Below are positions 56,902 through 64,000 of a stretch of 64,000 nt of DNA, piece by piece. Numbering within the stretch: the first letter of the stretch is position 1; every line of letters starts with the position of its first letter. The notes under the pieces are model-generated. The model was not told where the DNA came from, ran no database searches, and saw only the letters and a program-made list of their open reading frames with translations. A program made the translations under genes and the position numbers. The DNA lies in the NCBI RefSeq assembly GCF_000285515.1, contig NZ_HE610961.1:173863-237862 (forward strand), in the 5' to 3' direction. The stretch is from Paenibacillus senegalensis JC66. Its GTDB lineage: Bacteria > Bacillota > Bacilli > Paenibacillales > NBRC-103111.

Positions 56902-57231
56902 TCAGTCTGACTTACTGCCCTCAGCCTGCAGCTTCTTTAAATATTCATCAAGATTATCAAAGCGATCTTCCCATAACTGGCGATAATCAGATAACCAGGA
57001 TTCCAGACTTTGAAACCCCTCTGCTCGAAGTCGGTAATACCTGCGATTAGCCTCTGCCTGTACTTCAACCAAACCAGCTTCATGTAAAATCTTAAGATGC
57101 TTAGAAGCTTGTGGCTGACGAATATTTACTTGTTCAGCAACCTCTCCTACCATTAGGGGTCCTTTCCGCAATTTCTCAACTATCAGCAATCGGGTTGGAT
57201 CCGCTAATGCGTTGAACAGCTTAATCTTCAT
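56902..57231 (-). CDS. ArsR-family transcriptional regulator
   Basis: The 109-residue protein has the winged HTH of ArsR/SmtB regulators: KLFNALADPTRLLIVEKLRK, PLMVGEVAEQVNIRQPQASK, HLKILHEAGLVEVQAEANRR. It lacks the metal-binding cysteines of the ELCVCDL type. The C-terminal helix ends WEDRFDNLDEYLKKLQAEG. It is cotranscribed with an AHSA1 gene and probably represses that operon. At 57282-57330 the AGGAATATTC inverted repeat in the upstream region may be its operator. Confidence 0.9.
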   Translation of the reverse strand: MKIKLFNALADPTRLLIVEKLRKGPLMVGEVAEQVNIRQPQASKHLKILHEAGLVEVQAEANRRYYRLRAEGFQSLESWLSDYRQLWEDRFDNLDEYLKKLQAEGSKSD

Positions 57232-57849
57232 TACTTTGAATGCGCAGATTCACCTCGGTTCTGCTTTGTATTTATTAATGATAATATACCATTATAGGAA
57301 TATTCTTTTCAAGGAATATTTAAAAAGCAGCCCCTGGAGCTGGAGCAGACAGCTTATGCAGCTCATGCGCCCATGGGGCTGACCGCGGCAGCTTGCTGCC
57401 CGCTTCAGCCTAGTTGCATGCTTGCCGCCCGCTCAGCCTAGTCGCAGATTTCTCGCTGTCCGCGGGAGGCTAGCCGCAGATTGCTCGCTGTCAGCTCTGC
57501 CTACCCTGCGCGCCCGCGGTTTTCCCCACTATTTGTAATAAATAAGAGCGAGGAGGAGCGTTAGATTTAAAATCCCGGTCTTTTTTGCCAAATAAGACCG
57601 AGGGCGAGCGTTAGCACATGCCGCGCTTAGCAGGACTCACGCCTCGCAACTCACGTCTCGCGCCCACACACCTGCGCGCCCAGCGCCTCGTGCCAGCGCC
57701 ACACGCCCCGCACCGCACCTCGCGCAGGGCCTTGCACTCACAAGCATCCGTTGATCAACGGATGGATTTGCACTTATAAGCGGCAGCTTTTATGCTTATA
57801 AGCGACAGCTTTTACGCGTATAAGCAATAGCCTCTACGCGGCAATAAGA
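57232..57849. other. Intergenic stretch with several repeat types
   Basis: Near 57290-57330 the inverted pair ATAGGAATATTC / AAGGAATATT lies in the arsR promoter region. From 57400 to 57510 there are GC-rich copies of a CGCAGATTKCTCGCTGTC unit. AATAAGASCGAGGRSGAGCG occurs twice (57538 and 57591). At 57763-57840 three copies of a GCTTATAAGCGACAGCTTTT unit lead up to the sigma-factor gene end. No coding gene is supported. Confidence 0.6.
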
Positions 57850-58602
57850 TCAAGCCGCCAGACTCATCGCCATCTGCGGTGTCGTGTTCATAGAAGGCAA
57901 AGCCGCCGGCTTGGAAATCGGTTGAGCATAATCCTGCAAACCAGTATTACTAGCCGCATGCTTATCTTTTACACTCCATCCGGCCATATCAATCAATCTC
58001 TCCATGTCACCTTGTTCATAGGCTTCAACGAATAAGCTTAAGTCAGGCAGCTTGCTGTCATCCTCAACGATTATTTGTTCCTCATAGAAATCAATTCCAC
58101 GCATTCTGGCCGGAATCAAGGCTTGCCTTGCTCTGTACAGCAACGCTTTAACCGCCCCTTCTGTTGTATTCAGATACTCTGCACATTCCAATGCAGAATA
58201 ACCAAACACCTCGCGCATCAGCAGCACTGTTCTCTGCATCGGAGACAAATCCTGCATCATGACATAAAAAGCTGCTTCCAGTCTTTGTCTTGTACTTTGC
58301 TCCTGGCTGCTGCCGGCTATCTTCTGCCGTTCCTGCTCCCGCTGTAAAACCTTGCCGAATAACAGGCTTCTCCGCAAGGAATCTATCCATGTATTCTTGG
58401 CCACACGCAGCAGCAGCGCTTCTGGATTTGCATGCTTGCCGTACCGCTTTTCTTGAGCAGCAACCTTCAGCCAAGTTTCCTGCGCCAAATCCTCCGCATC
58501 CTGAGCTGATCTGGTCAAAGACAAACAGTATTTATACAAAGCGAGCCGCAGCCCCTGGAATTGCTCTTCGCTCATTGATTCCCGCCATCGCTTCAAGCTC
58601 AT
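57850..58602 (-). CDS. ECF-type sigma-70 family RNA polymerase sigma factor
   Basis: The 250-residue protein has sigma region 2 (LALYKYCLSLTRSAQDAEDL, AQETWLKVAAQEKRYGKHAN, NTWIDSLRRSLLFGKVL) and region 4 (LSPMQRTVLLMREVFGYSAL, EYLNTTEGAVKALLYRARQA). It carries a C-terminal extension of about 75 residues (LPDLSLFVEAYEQGDMERLI), as in ECF groups with SnoaL-like tails, here short. No anti-sigma gene adjoins. I use the ATG at 58602 after AAGGAGATCAGACT. The open frame begins 16 codons upstream. The regulon is unknown. Confidence 0.9.
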   Translation of the reverse strand: MSLKRWRESMSEEQFQGLRLALYKYCLSLTRSAQDAEDLAQETWLKVAAQEKRYGKHANPEALLLRVAKNTWIDSLRRSLLFGKVLQREQERQKIAGSSQEQSTRQRLEAAFYVMMQDLSPMQRTVLLMREVFGYSALECAEYLNTTEGAVKALLYRARQALIPARMRGIDFYEEQIIVEDDSKLPDLSLFVEAYEQGDMERLIDMAGWSVKDKHAASNTGLQDYAQPISKPAALPSMNTTPQMAMSLAA

Positions 58603-58788
58603 AGTCTGATCTCCTTTCTGAAAACCACACACCTTATCCTTATATAACACACCTTATTCTTATATATTACTTATCCTTTATGGGGTAAACGATTGAACCC
58701 TGTAAAAAGTTACGCCCCTAAAGCGTATCTTTTCACCTTCTTTGTTCGACTACGAGTAAAAAGCATCAACCAAACGGAGGCGATCTTA

Positions 58789-59391
58789 ATGAACTATTCC
58801 CCTTTCACCATGAACCATATCCCATATGTTGTTGAGCAAACGGGGCGTGGAGAAAGAAGCTATGATATCTATTCACGGCTGCTTAAGGACCGCATCGTAT
58901 TTGTCGGGGCAGCAATCGATGATGCTTTAGCCAACAGCATTGTCGCCCAACTGCTATTTCTGCAGGCGGAAGATCCGGATAAAGATATCCACATGTACAT
59001 TAACAGTCCTGGAGGCTCTACTTCAGCAGGCTTCGGTATCTTTGATACGATGCAATATATTAAACCACAAGTGAACACCATTTGTACCGGCTTCGCTGCT
59101 TCCTTCGCCTCTCTTCTGCTGCTTGCGGGAGCAAAAGGCAAGCGTTTCGCGCTGCCCAACAGCGAGATTATGATCCACCAGCCCCACGGCGGCGCCCAAG
59201 GGCAAGCCAGCGACATTGCCATCAGCGCCAGACGCATCCTGCAAGTGCGCGAAAAGATCGTAAAGATCACGTCTGAACGTACGGGACAGCCCATAGAGAA
59301 AATCGAGAAGGATATGGACAGAGACTATTTTATGTCCGCTGAAGAAGCCCTGGAATACGGGATTATTGATAAAATAATTACTGCCGGTTGA
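58789..59391 (+). CDS. ClpP-family serine protease (paralogue)
   Basis: The 200-residue protein has the ClpP order: [40 protein letters not shown], nucleophile Ser in [20 protein letters not shown], His in [19 protein letters not shown], and Asp region [20 protein letters not shown]. Housekeeping ClpP usually reads GMAASMGAFLL around the Ser, so this is probably a second ClpP or a ClpP-like peptidase. I use the ATG at 58789 behind ACGGAGGCGATC. The frame opens upstream at 58693. Its ATPase partner is unknown. Confidence 0.9.
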   Translation: MNYSPFTMNHIPYVVEQTGRGERSYDIYSRLLKDRIVFVGAAIDDALANSIVAQLLFLQAEDPDKDIHMYINSPGGSTSAGFGIFDTMQYIKPQVNTICTGFAASFASLLLLAGAKGKRFALPNSEIMIHQPHGGAQGQASDIAISARRILQVREKIVKITSERTGQPIEKIEKDMDRDYFMSAEEALEYGIIDKIITAG

Positions 59392-59486
59392 ACCCGGGGA
59401 TATATATAAAATATAACGACCATAACCTTATGCCATCAGGTTTTGTTTTCATTACGCTGGATACATGGTTTCATTACCCTTGACAC

Positions 59487-59527
59487 AAAAAAACGGCCCG
59501 AGCATCCATTGCCCGGGGCCGTTTTTT
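59487..59527. terminator. Bidirectional terminator
   Basis: AAAAAAACGGCCC pairs with GGGCCGTTTTTT around a 15-base loop. It serves both the rightward clpP-like gene and the leftward pts operon. Confidence 0.9.
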
Positions 59528-59539
59528 AAATGAAACAGG

Positions 59540-61291
59540 TTATTTGACAGCCTGCAAAAAGTTATCTAACAGCTGCTCCACTTCCTGCGCACTTTCCGAC
59601 TTCAAGGCCTGTTCTGCCAGCTGCTCCGCGTCCCGCATGCTCAGTTGGCTGAGCAGCATTCGGCAGCGCAGGACGGAAGAAGGGTTCATGCTCAGCTCCG
59701 TTAGTCCCATGCCCAGCAGCAGGGGGAGCGCCTTCGGCTGGCCGGCCATTTCCCCGCACATCCCAACCCATTTTCCCTCCCGCCGGGCGCTATCAACGGT
59801 CATGCTAATCAAGCGCAGCACTGCCGGATCAAACGGCTGATATAGATGCGAGATTTTTCCGTTCATTCGATCGACAGCCAACGCGTACTGAACTAGATCA
59901 TTAGTGCCAATGCTGAAGAAATCAGCTTCTTTGGCGAGTTTGTCGGCAACAAGAACCGCCGATGGCACCTCGATCATTACCCCAACCTCCATCTGCGGGT
60001 TATAGGGGATGCCCTCAGCTGATAGCTCCCGCCGCGCTTCTTCGAGCAGCGCATTCGCTTGACGCAGCTCGGTCAAGGTCGAGATCATCGGATACATCAA
60101 TTTGACGCAGCCATAGGCGCTGGAGCGCGCGATCGCCCGCAGCTGCGTCTTGAACAGCTCTTGCCGATCCAGACATAACCGAATGGCGCGATACCCCAGG
60201 AATGGATTGCTTTCCCGCTCTAAGCCGAACGCGGGAAGTTCCTTATCGCCCCCAATGTCAAGCGAGCGAATGATTAGCGGCTTATCAGGTCCGATCGTCC
60301 GAATAATGGCCAGATATGCCTCAAGCTGTTCCTCCTCGGTAGGCAGCCGGGCACGGCCCATATACAGAAACTCGGTCCGATACAGCCCGATGCCGTCCGC
60401 GCTTTGTTCCGCTGCAGTTCTTGCTTCCTGCACGCTGCCGATGTTAGCCATCAGCTCCAAATGAGTGCCGTCCGCGCTGACGGATGGCTCCCCCCGAAAG
60501 CTGGCCAATGCCTCCCGCTCCGCCCGGTAAGCAGCTTCCCGTTGTCGGTATTCATCCCGTACCGGCGGATCAGGGTCGATGATAACAAGCCCGTTAACAC
60601 CGTCCACTATCACATAATCGCCGTCGCGAATCTCACCGGTGGCTGAATTCAGCCCAACCACCGCCGGAATGTCCAGCGACCTGGCTACAATGGCTGTATG
60701 TGAAGCACTGCCCCCCTCATCGGTGGCGAAGCCCTTTACAAGGTCTTTACGCAGCCGGAGCGTATCAGTCGGGGCCAGATCACGGGCGATCAGGACAACC
60801 GGCTCCGTTAGTCCCTGCAGCGGATCTCCTCCATCACCACGAAGATGACGCAGAAGCCGATCGCGTACATCGCGCAGATCATCAGCTCTTTGCTTGATAT
60901 AGCTGCTTTCCAGCGCCTGCAGCGTGACAATCAGCTCATCGGATACTTCCGCAACCGCACGCTCTGCATTCAGCAGATCACGTCCAATCTTCTCGCGTAT
61001 GGGGTCGAGAAGATCAGGATCATCCAGCATAAGCAGATGCGATGCAACGATATCGGCTTCCTCTTCACCAACCGTCTCGCGGGCCGTTATCTCGAGCTGT
61101 TCAAGCTCGGTCTGCGCCCCCCGCTGTCCGTTCTCCAACCGCTCAAGCTCCGCTTCCGCTTGCTCAGCCGAAATGGAACGGGGATCGATTTCCGCCTCCT
61201 GTCGGCCCACCAAGCGAGCCGCTCCCATCGCGTAACCGGGGGCAGCGGCCACACCGCGCAGTTGTCTCATCTCCGGCCTTACCTTCACCAT
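59540..61291 (-). CDS. ptsI: Phosphoenolpyruvate-protein phosphotransferase (PTS enzyme I)
   Basis: The protein (about 583 residues) accepts phosphate from PEP and passes it to HPr. The phospho-His is in TDEGGSASHTAIVARSLDIP. The PEP-binding domain has GIGLYRTEFLYMGR, PLIIRSLDIGGDKELPAFGL, NPFLGYRAIRL, GVMIEVPSAVLVADKLAKEA and the Cys of WVGMCGEMAG. The frame opens at 61312. I take the ATG at 61291, just after GAGGTGG, so that it starts eight bases after the HPr stop; GTG 61288 is also possible. It is cotranscribed with ptsH. Confidence 0.95.
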   Translation of the reverse strand: MVKVRPEMRQLRGVAAAPGYAMGAARLVGRQEAEIDPRSISAEQAEAELERLENGQRGAQTELEQLEITARETVGEEEADIVASHLLMLDDPDLLDPIREKIGRDLLNAERAVAEVSDELIVTLQALESSYIKQRADDLRDVRDRLLRHLRGDGGDPLQGLTEPVVLIARDLAPTDTLRLRKDLVKGFATDEGGSASHTAIVARSLDIPAVVGLNSATGEIRDGDYVIVDGVNGLVIIDPDPPVRDEYRQREAAYRAEREALASFRGEPSVSADGTHLELMANIGSVQEARTAAEQSADGIGLYRTEFLYMGRARLPTEEEQLEAYLAIIRTIGPDKPLIIRSLDIGGDKELPAFGLERESNPFLGYRAIRLCLDRQELFKTQLRAIARSSAYGCVKLMYPMISTLTELRQANALLEEARRELSAEGIPYNPQMEVGVMIEVPSAVLVADKLAKEADFFSIGTNDLVQYALAVDRMNGKISHLYQPFDPAVLRLISMTVDSARREGKWVGMCGEMAGQPKALPLLLGMGLTELSMNPSSVLRCRMLLSQLSMRDAEQLAEQALKSESAQEVEQLLDNFLQAVK

Positions 61292-61298
61292 GCCCACC

Positions 61299-61562
61299 TC
61301 ATTCCCCGACAACGCCCGTCAAATAGGAGGCGATCTCCTCGAGCGCAGCATTCTCGTCCTCGCCTTCAACCGTCAACGTTACCGTCTGGCCCTCATCGGC
61401 ACCGAGCGCGATGATCCCGAGCAAGCTTTTGCCGTTTGCTTCTTTATCTTCGTACCGGAACGTAATCCGGCTTTTGAATTTTTTGCCTAGCTTGACAACG
61501 TGGGAGGCTGGCCTCGCATGAAGGCCTCCCTCGACTTGCAGACGAATCGTTCTTTGCGCCAT
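61299..61562 (-). CDS. ptsH: HPr-family phosphocarrier protein
   Basis: An 87-residue HPr. It has the phospho-His in GGLHARPASHVVKLGKKFKS and the regulatory Ser in NGKSLLGIIALGADEGQTV. His15 is present, so this is HPr and not Crh. It carries phosphate from enzyme I to sugar transporters. When phosphorylated on Ser it works with CcpA in catabolite control. The start is the ATG at 61562, nine bases after GGGAGG; a GTG three codons upstream lies within the ribosome site. Usual length is 85-88. Confidence 0.93.
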   Translation of the reverse strand: MAQRTIRLQVEGGLHARPASHVVKLGKKFKSRITFRYEDKEANGKSLLGIIALGADEGQTVTLTVEGEDENAALEEIASYLTGVVGE

Positions 61563-61581
61563 CTCTTTCACCCTCCCGAAG

Positions 61582-63024
61582 CTATTCCTGTAACACCGTC
61601 ACTTTATCACGCACCATCGTTTCAATGCTTCTGCGTATGCCTTGGACGCCGAGGCCTGAGCTTTTAATTCCTAAAAACGGGAAATGATCCGGCCCCCGCT
61701 CCGTTCTCCGGTTCAGCTGCACGCTGCCTACCTCGAGTCTTTTGGCGATAGCAAGCGCAGACTGTACATCGCGCGTAAATATACTAGCTTGCAGTCCGAA
61801 CTCGGAGGCATTTGCCCACCGAATCGCCTCCTCCTCATCCCGAACCCGAATAACCGGGAGCACTGGCCCGAAGGGCTCCTCCCAGGCCACTCTCATCCTC
61901 TCCGTTACGCCGTCTAGCAAGGTCGGGTAAATAAGATTACCGTCCCTCCGGTTGCCTATTATAAGGCGGGCCCCTTCATCCAACGCTTCGCGAATCAAAT
62001 TGCTCACCTTATCCGCTGCCTGCGTATCGATAAGTGGTGTAATATCAGCCTGCTCCTCCGGAGATCCGACGCGCAGTCGTTCGATTCCGCAGCGGAGCAG
62101 CTCTATCAACGGCTCAGCCACAGGTTCCGCCACTAGGACCCGCTTGATTGCCGTGCAGCGCTGTCCGGAGTAAGAGAATGCGCCGCTTACGATTTCACGG
62201 GCAGCCAGCTGTAGATCGGCATCCTCAAGCACTATCGCCGGATCCTTTCCGCCAAGCTCAAGAATGACGGGAATCATGTTCGCTTTGCGGCAAATAGCCC
62301 TGCCGGTGGCCGTTCCTCCAGTGAAGCTGATACAGCGTACCGATGTGTGGGACGTAAGCACATCTCCAATATCCGCGCCTCTGCCCGTTACCACATTCAG
62401 GACTCCCGGCGGGCACCCCGCACGGTGAAGGGCCCGGGCGGCCAGCAGAGCGCTGATCGAACCTTGCGTCGGCGGCTTGAGCACGACCGTATTACCGGTA
62501 ATGAGCGCTGGGGCGACTTTGCTGACAGACAGGTTCACCGGATAGTTGAACGGGGATATCGCCAATACGACACCCAGCGGAACTTTATCAATAAGTGCTG
62601 TCTTCCCCGGCTTGCTTCCAGGGTAAGCATCTCCGCGGATCAGCTCCCCGCCCAACCGCCGCCCTTCTTCCGCAGTATGACGGACCAGATCAGCGCTCCG
62701 CTCAATCTCTGCGAGTGCAGCTGCCCTACTCTTCCCGACCTCTAGCATAATGAACTCTGCGATTTCGTCCGCCATCCGCTGCAGTTCATCTGCCCATGCA
62801 TACAGCAATCCTGCTCTTTCATGCAAGGGAACAGCAGCCCACAGCTTCTGGGCGCGCTCAGCGGACAGAACCGCACTGCCCGCCTCATCCGCCGTCATCG
62901 CCGGCACGCGTCCGACAACAAGCGGCTTGTAAGGACAGTGAATATCGATATAGCGCGAAGAATTACTCATTTGCCACTGGCCGTCCAGCAAGTATGGAAA
63001 CTCCTCAATGTTCGCGGACTTCAA
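61582..63024 (-). CDS. gapN: NADP-dependent glyceraldehyde-3-phosphate dehydrogenase (GapN type)
   Basis: An aldehyde dehydrogenase of about 480 residues. It shows GVVLAISPFNYPVNLSVSKV, NTVVLKPPTQGSISALLAAR, ISFTGGTATGRAI, catalytic Glu in VILELGGKDPAIVLEDADLQ, catalytic Cys in FSYSGQRCTAIKRVLV, and the diagnostic GapN ending NRRTERGPDHFPFLGIKSSG. GapN oxidises glyceraldehyde-3-phosphate to 3-phosphoglycerate with NADP, bypassing ATP formation. The start is probably TTG 63024, eight bases after GGAGGATAAC. The longer frame to 63063 has no ribosome site. It lies 20 bases upstream of ptsH. Confidence 0.88.
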   Translation of the reverse strand: MKSANIEEFPYLLDGQWQMSNSSRYIDIHCPYKPLVVGRVPAMTADEAGSAVLSAERAQKLWAAVPLHERAGLLYAWADELQRMADEIAEFIMLEVGKSRAAALAEIERSADLVRHTAEEGRRLGGELIRGDAYPGSKPGKTALIDKVPLGVVLAISPFNYPVNLSVSKVAPALITGNTVVLKPPTQGSISALLAARALHRAGCPPGVLNVVTGRGADIGDVLTSHTSVRCISFTGGTATGRAICRKANMIPVILELGGKDPAIVLEDADLQLAAREIVSGAFSYSGQRCTAIKRVLVAEPVAEPLIELLRCGIERLRVGSPEEQADITPLIDTQAADKVSNLIREALDEGARLIIGNRRDGNLIYPTLLDGVTERMRVAWEEPFGPVLPVIRVRDEEEAIRWANASEFGLQASIFTRDVQSALAIAKRLEVGSVQLNRRTERGPDHFPFLGIKSSGLGVQGIRRSIETMVRDKVTVLQE

Positions 63025-63069
63025 TGCTGTTATCCTCCTTCCGGGCAATGTTGCGATCCTCACATAGTT

Positions 63070-64000
63070 TCACAGCTTCACGCTCACTCGGTAGCTTCCC
63101 GGTGTGCTGGCGGTTTCGTAAGCCGCTTGAATATCATCAAGCACGTAGCTTTTCTCGATGAGCAGGGAAACGTCCACCAATTTATCATTGAGCAGGCGGG
63201 CGGAGTCCATAAAATCAGCCATATCTGCTCCGTACGTACCGATTAGCTCCATTTTTCTATAGTGGATACTGTTCGAATCGACGCGAAGCTCAGGCGCAGG
63301 GTATCCCGCAGCAAACAACAGCACTCTCCCGTTCCACTTCTTGACCATCTCAATCGCCTGATCATTAGCGATCGTAGCCCCAACCGCGATAATGACTGCA
63401 TCCGTCCCATGGCCGCCCGACCACTTCCGGACCGCCTGTACAGGATCCTCTTCATGGGCGCGAATGACATCGAAGCCCATCGCCTCAGCCGTCTTAATTT
63501 TTTTGTCCATTATTTCTGTAATGATGACTCGAGCGCCATAGGCCCTAGCTGCCTGAGCGTTAACCAGTCCCATCGTGCCCGCGCCGATAATGGCTACCGT
63601 CTCCATAGGGGAAAGCCGCAGCTTGCGAAGGCCTTTCACCACCGTTGCCAGCGGCTCCAGGAACGCAGCTTCGCCAGGAGACAGCTCGGGGTTCATCTTG
63701 ACAAGTGATTTGGCATCTCTGACGTAATAATCGGAGAATCCGAAGTCGCCATAGTAGCCGTCCTCTGTTGGCGCTCCCGACATTTGCTTGCACTCTCCGG
63801 TTAAGCCAACTTTACAAGCGTCACAAATCCCGCAATAGCCATAAGCGATGCCCACCCGATCGCCAGGCATCAGATCATCACCGACAGCACTGCCTTTAGC
63901 GATGATCTGGCCGGAGCACTCGTGACCGCCGGCCATCGGATAAGGCTGATGCTCCCTCAAGCCCATCCATTGGCCGTAATCAGTCGTGCAAATATTGCAG
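63070..64000 (-). CDS. Zinc-dependent alcohol dehydrogenase, N-terminus cut by window edge
   Basis: The frame runs through the right edge (CNICTTDYGQWMGLREHQPY) and stops at 63070. It has the medium-chain zinc dehydrogenase features: catalytic zinc site with PMAGGHECSGQI, structural zinc cysteines in YGYCGICDACKVGLTGECKQ, and Rossmann motif VAIIGAGTMGLVNAQAARAY. The end is QAAYETASTPGSYRVSVKL. It is close to sorbitol/threonine dehydrogenase types. It lies 45 bases upstream of gapN in the same orientation and could share its transcript. The substrate is not evident. Confidence 0.88.
   Translation of the reverse strand, partial: CNICTTDYGQWMGLREHQPYPMAGGHECSGQIIAKGSAVGDDLMPGDRVGIAYGYCGICDACKVGLTGECKQMSGAPTEDGYYGDFGFSDYYVRDAKSLVKMNPELSPGEAAFLEPLATVVKGLRKLRLSPMETVAIIGAGTMGLVNAQAARAYGARVIITEIMDKKIKTAEAMGFDVIRAHEEDPVQAVRKWSGGHGTDAVIIAVGATIANDQAIEMVKKWNGRVLLFAAGYPAPELRVDSNSIHYRKMELIGTYGADMADFMDSARLLNDKLVDVSLLIEKSYVLDDIQAAYETASTPGSYRVSVKL

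Overview
The window looks like chromosome of a low-to-mid GC, endospore-forming Gram-positive bacterium of the Paenibacillus type. The evidence is the spore-cortex gene cmpA, the synteny lolA-like lipoprotein / alr / ndoAI / ndoA / tex / cmpA / sprT known from Bacillales, many proteins with S-layer homology (SLH) domains, strong GGAGG ribosome sites and frequent TTG or GTG starts. The genus is an inference from content; no rRNA or other marker is present.

Region 1 (1-15.8 kb) is one end of a siphovirus-like prophage. A long leftward early operon carries nucleotide metabolism (all-alpha dUTPase), DNA modification, RusA, a DnaB-type helicase with a DnaD-like initiator, SSB, ERF recombinase, Gp157 and an Acb2/Tad1-type anti-CBASS protein. 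It also holds a protein-free stretch (9.66-9.93 kb) packed with RNA structure, including a tRNA-Leu-like RNA with an expanded anticodon arm. A divergent switch with six GTTAAC operators separates this from the rightward lysogeny genes (repressor, ImmA/IrrE protease, a frameshifted lipoprotein, tyrosine integrase). The integrase abuts the 3' end of a tRNA-Leu(GAG) gene, the likely attachment site. The other prophage end lies outside the window.

Region 2 (15.8-24.5 kb) is ordinary core chromosome: five tRNA genes (Leu, Lys, Glu, Ser, Asn), sprT-like, cmpA, tex, the NdoA/NdoAI toxin-antitoxin pair, alanine racemase and a LolA-like sporulation lipoprotein.

Region 3 (24.5-34.1 kb) is scarred. A 5'-truncated integrase is joined to a 3'-truncated hemE. 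A TetR/membrane-protein pair and an intact hemL follow. A 5'-truncated hemB then abuts a 5'-truncated SLH gene. The 3.8-kb hemE'-hemL-hemB' block looks like a broken piece of a hem operon, unless the joins are assembly errors. A complete SLH gene, a gene-poor decayed stretch, a degenerate arsR with its AHSA1 partner and a DUF899 gene come next.

Region 4 (34.1-51.7 kb) is a surface-protein locus. Four secreted SLH proteins (973, about 1112, about 290 and 1939 aa) surround a PhoB-type response regulator and a histidine kinase gene with a one-base frameshift. An 11-bp-phased direct repeat (two copies of GGTTAAAG) lies upstream of two SLH genes and of the regulator, so I infer one regulon.

Region 5 (51.7-64 kb) is mixed core and accessory: a 2-hydroxyacid dehydrogenase, a LOG-family gene that appears to start at AUU, ankyrin and DUF1963 proteins, an intact ArsR/AHSA1 pair, an ECF sigma factor, a ClpP paralogue, ptsH-ptsI, gapN and a zinc alcohol dehydrogenase cut by the window edge. 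Several intergenic gaps carry short degenerate tandem repeats of 15-24 bp.
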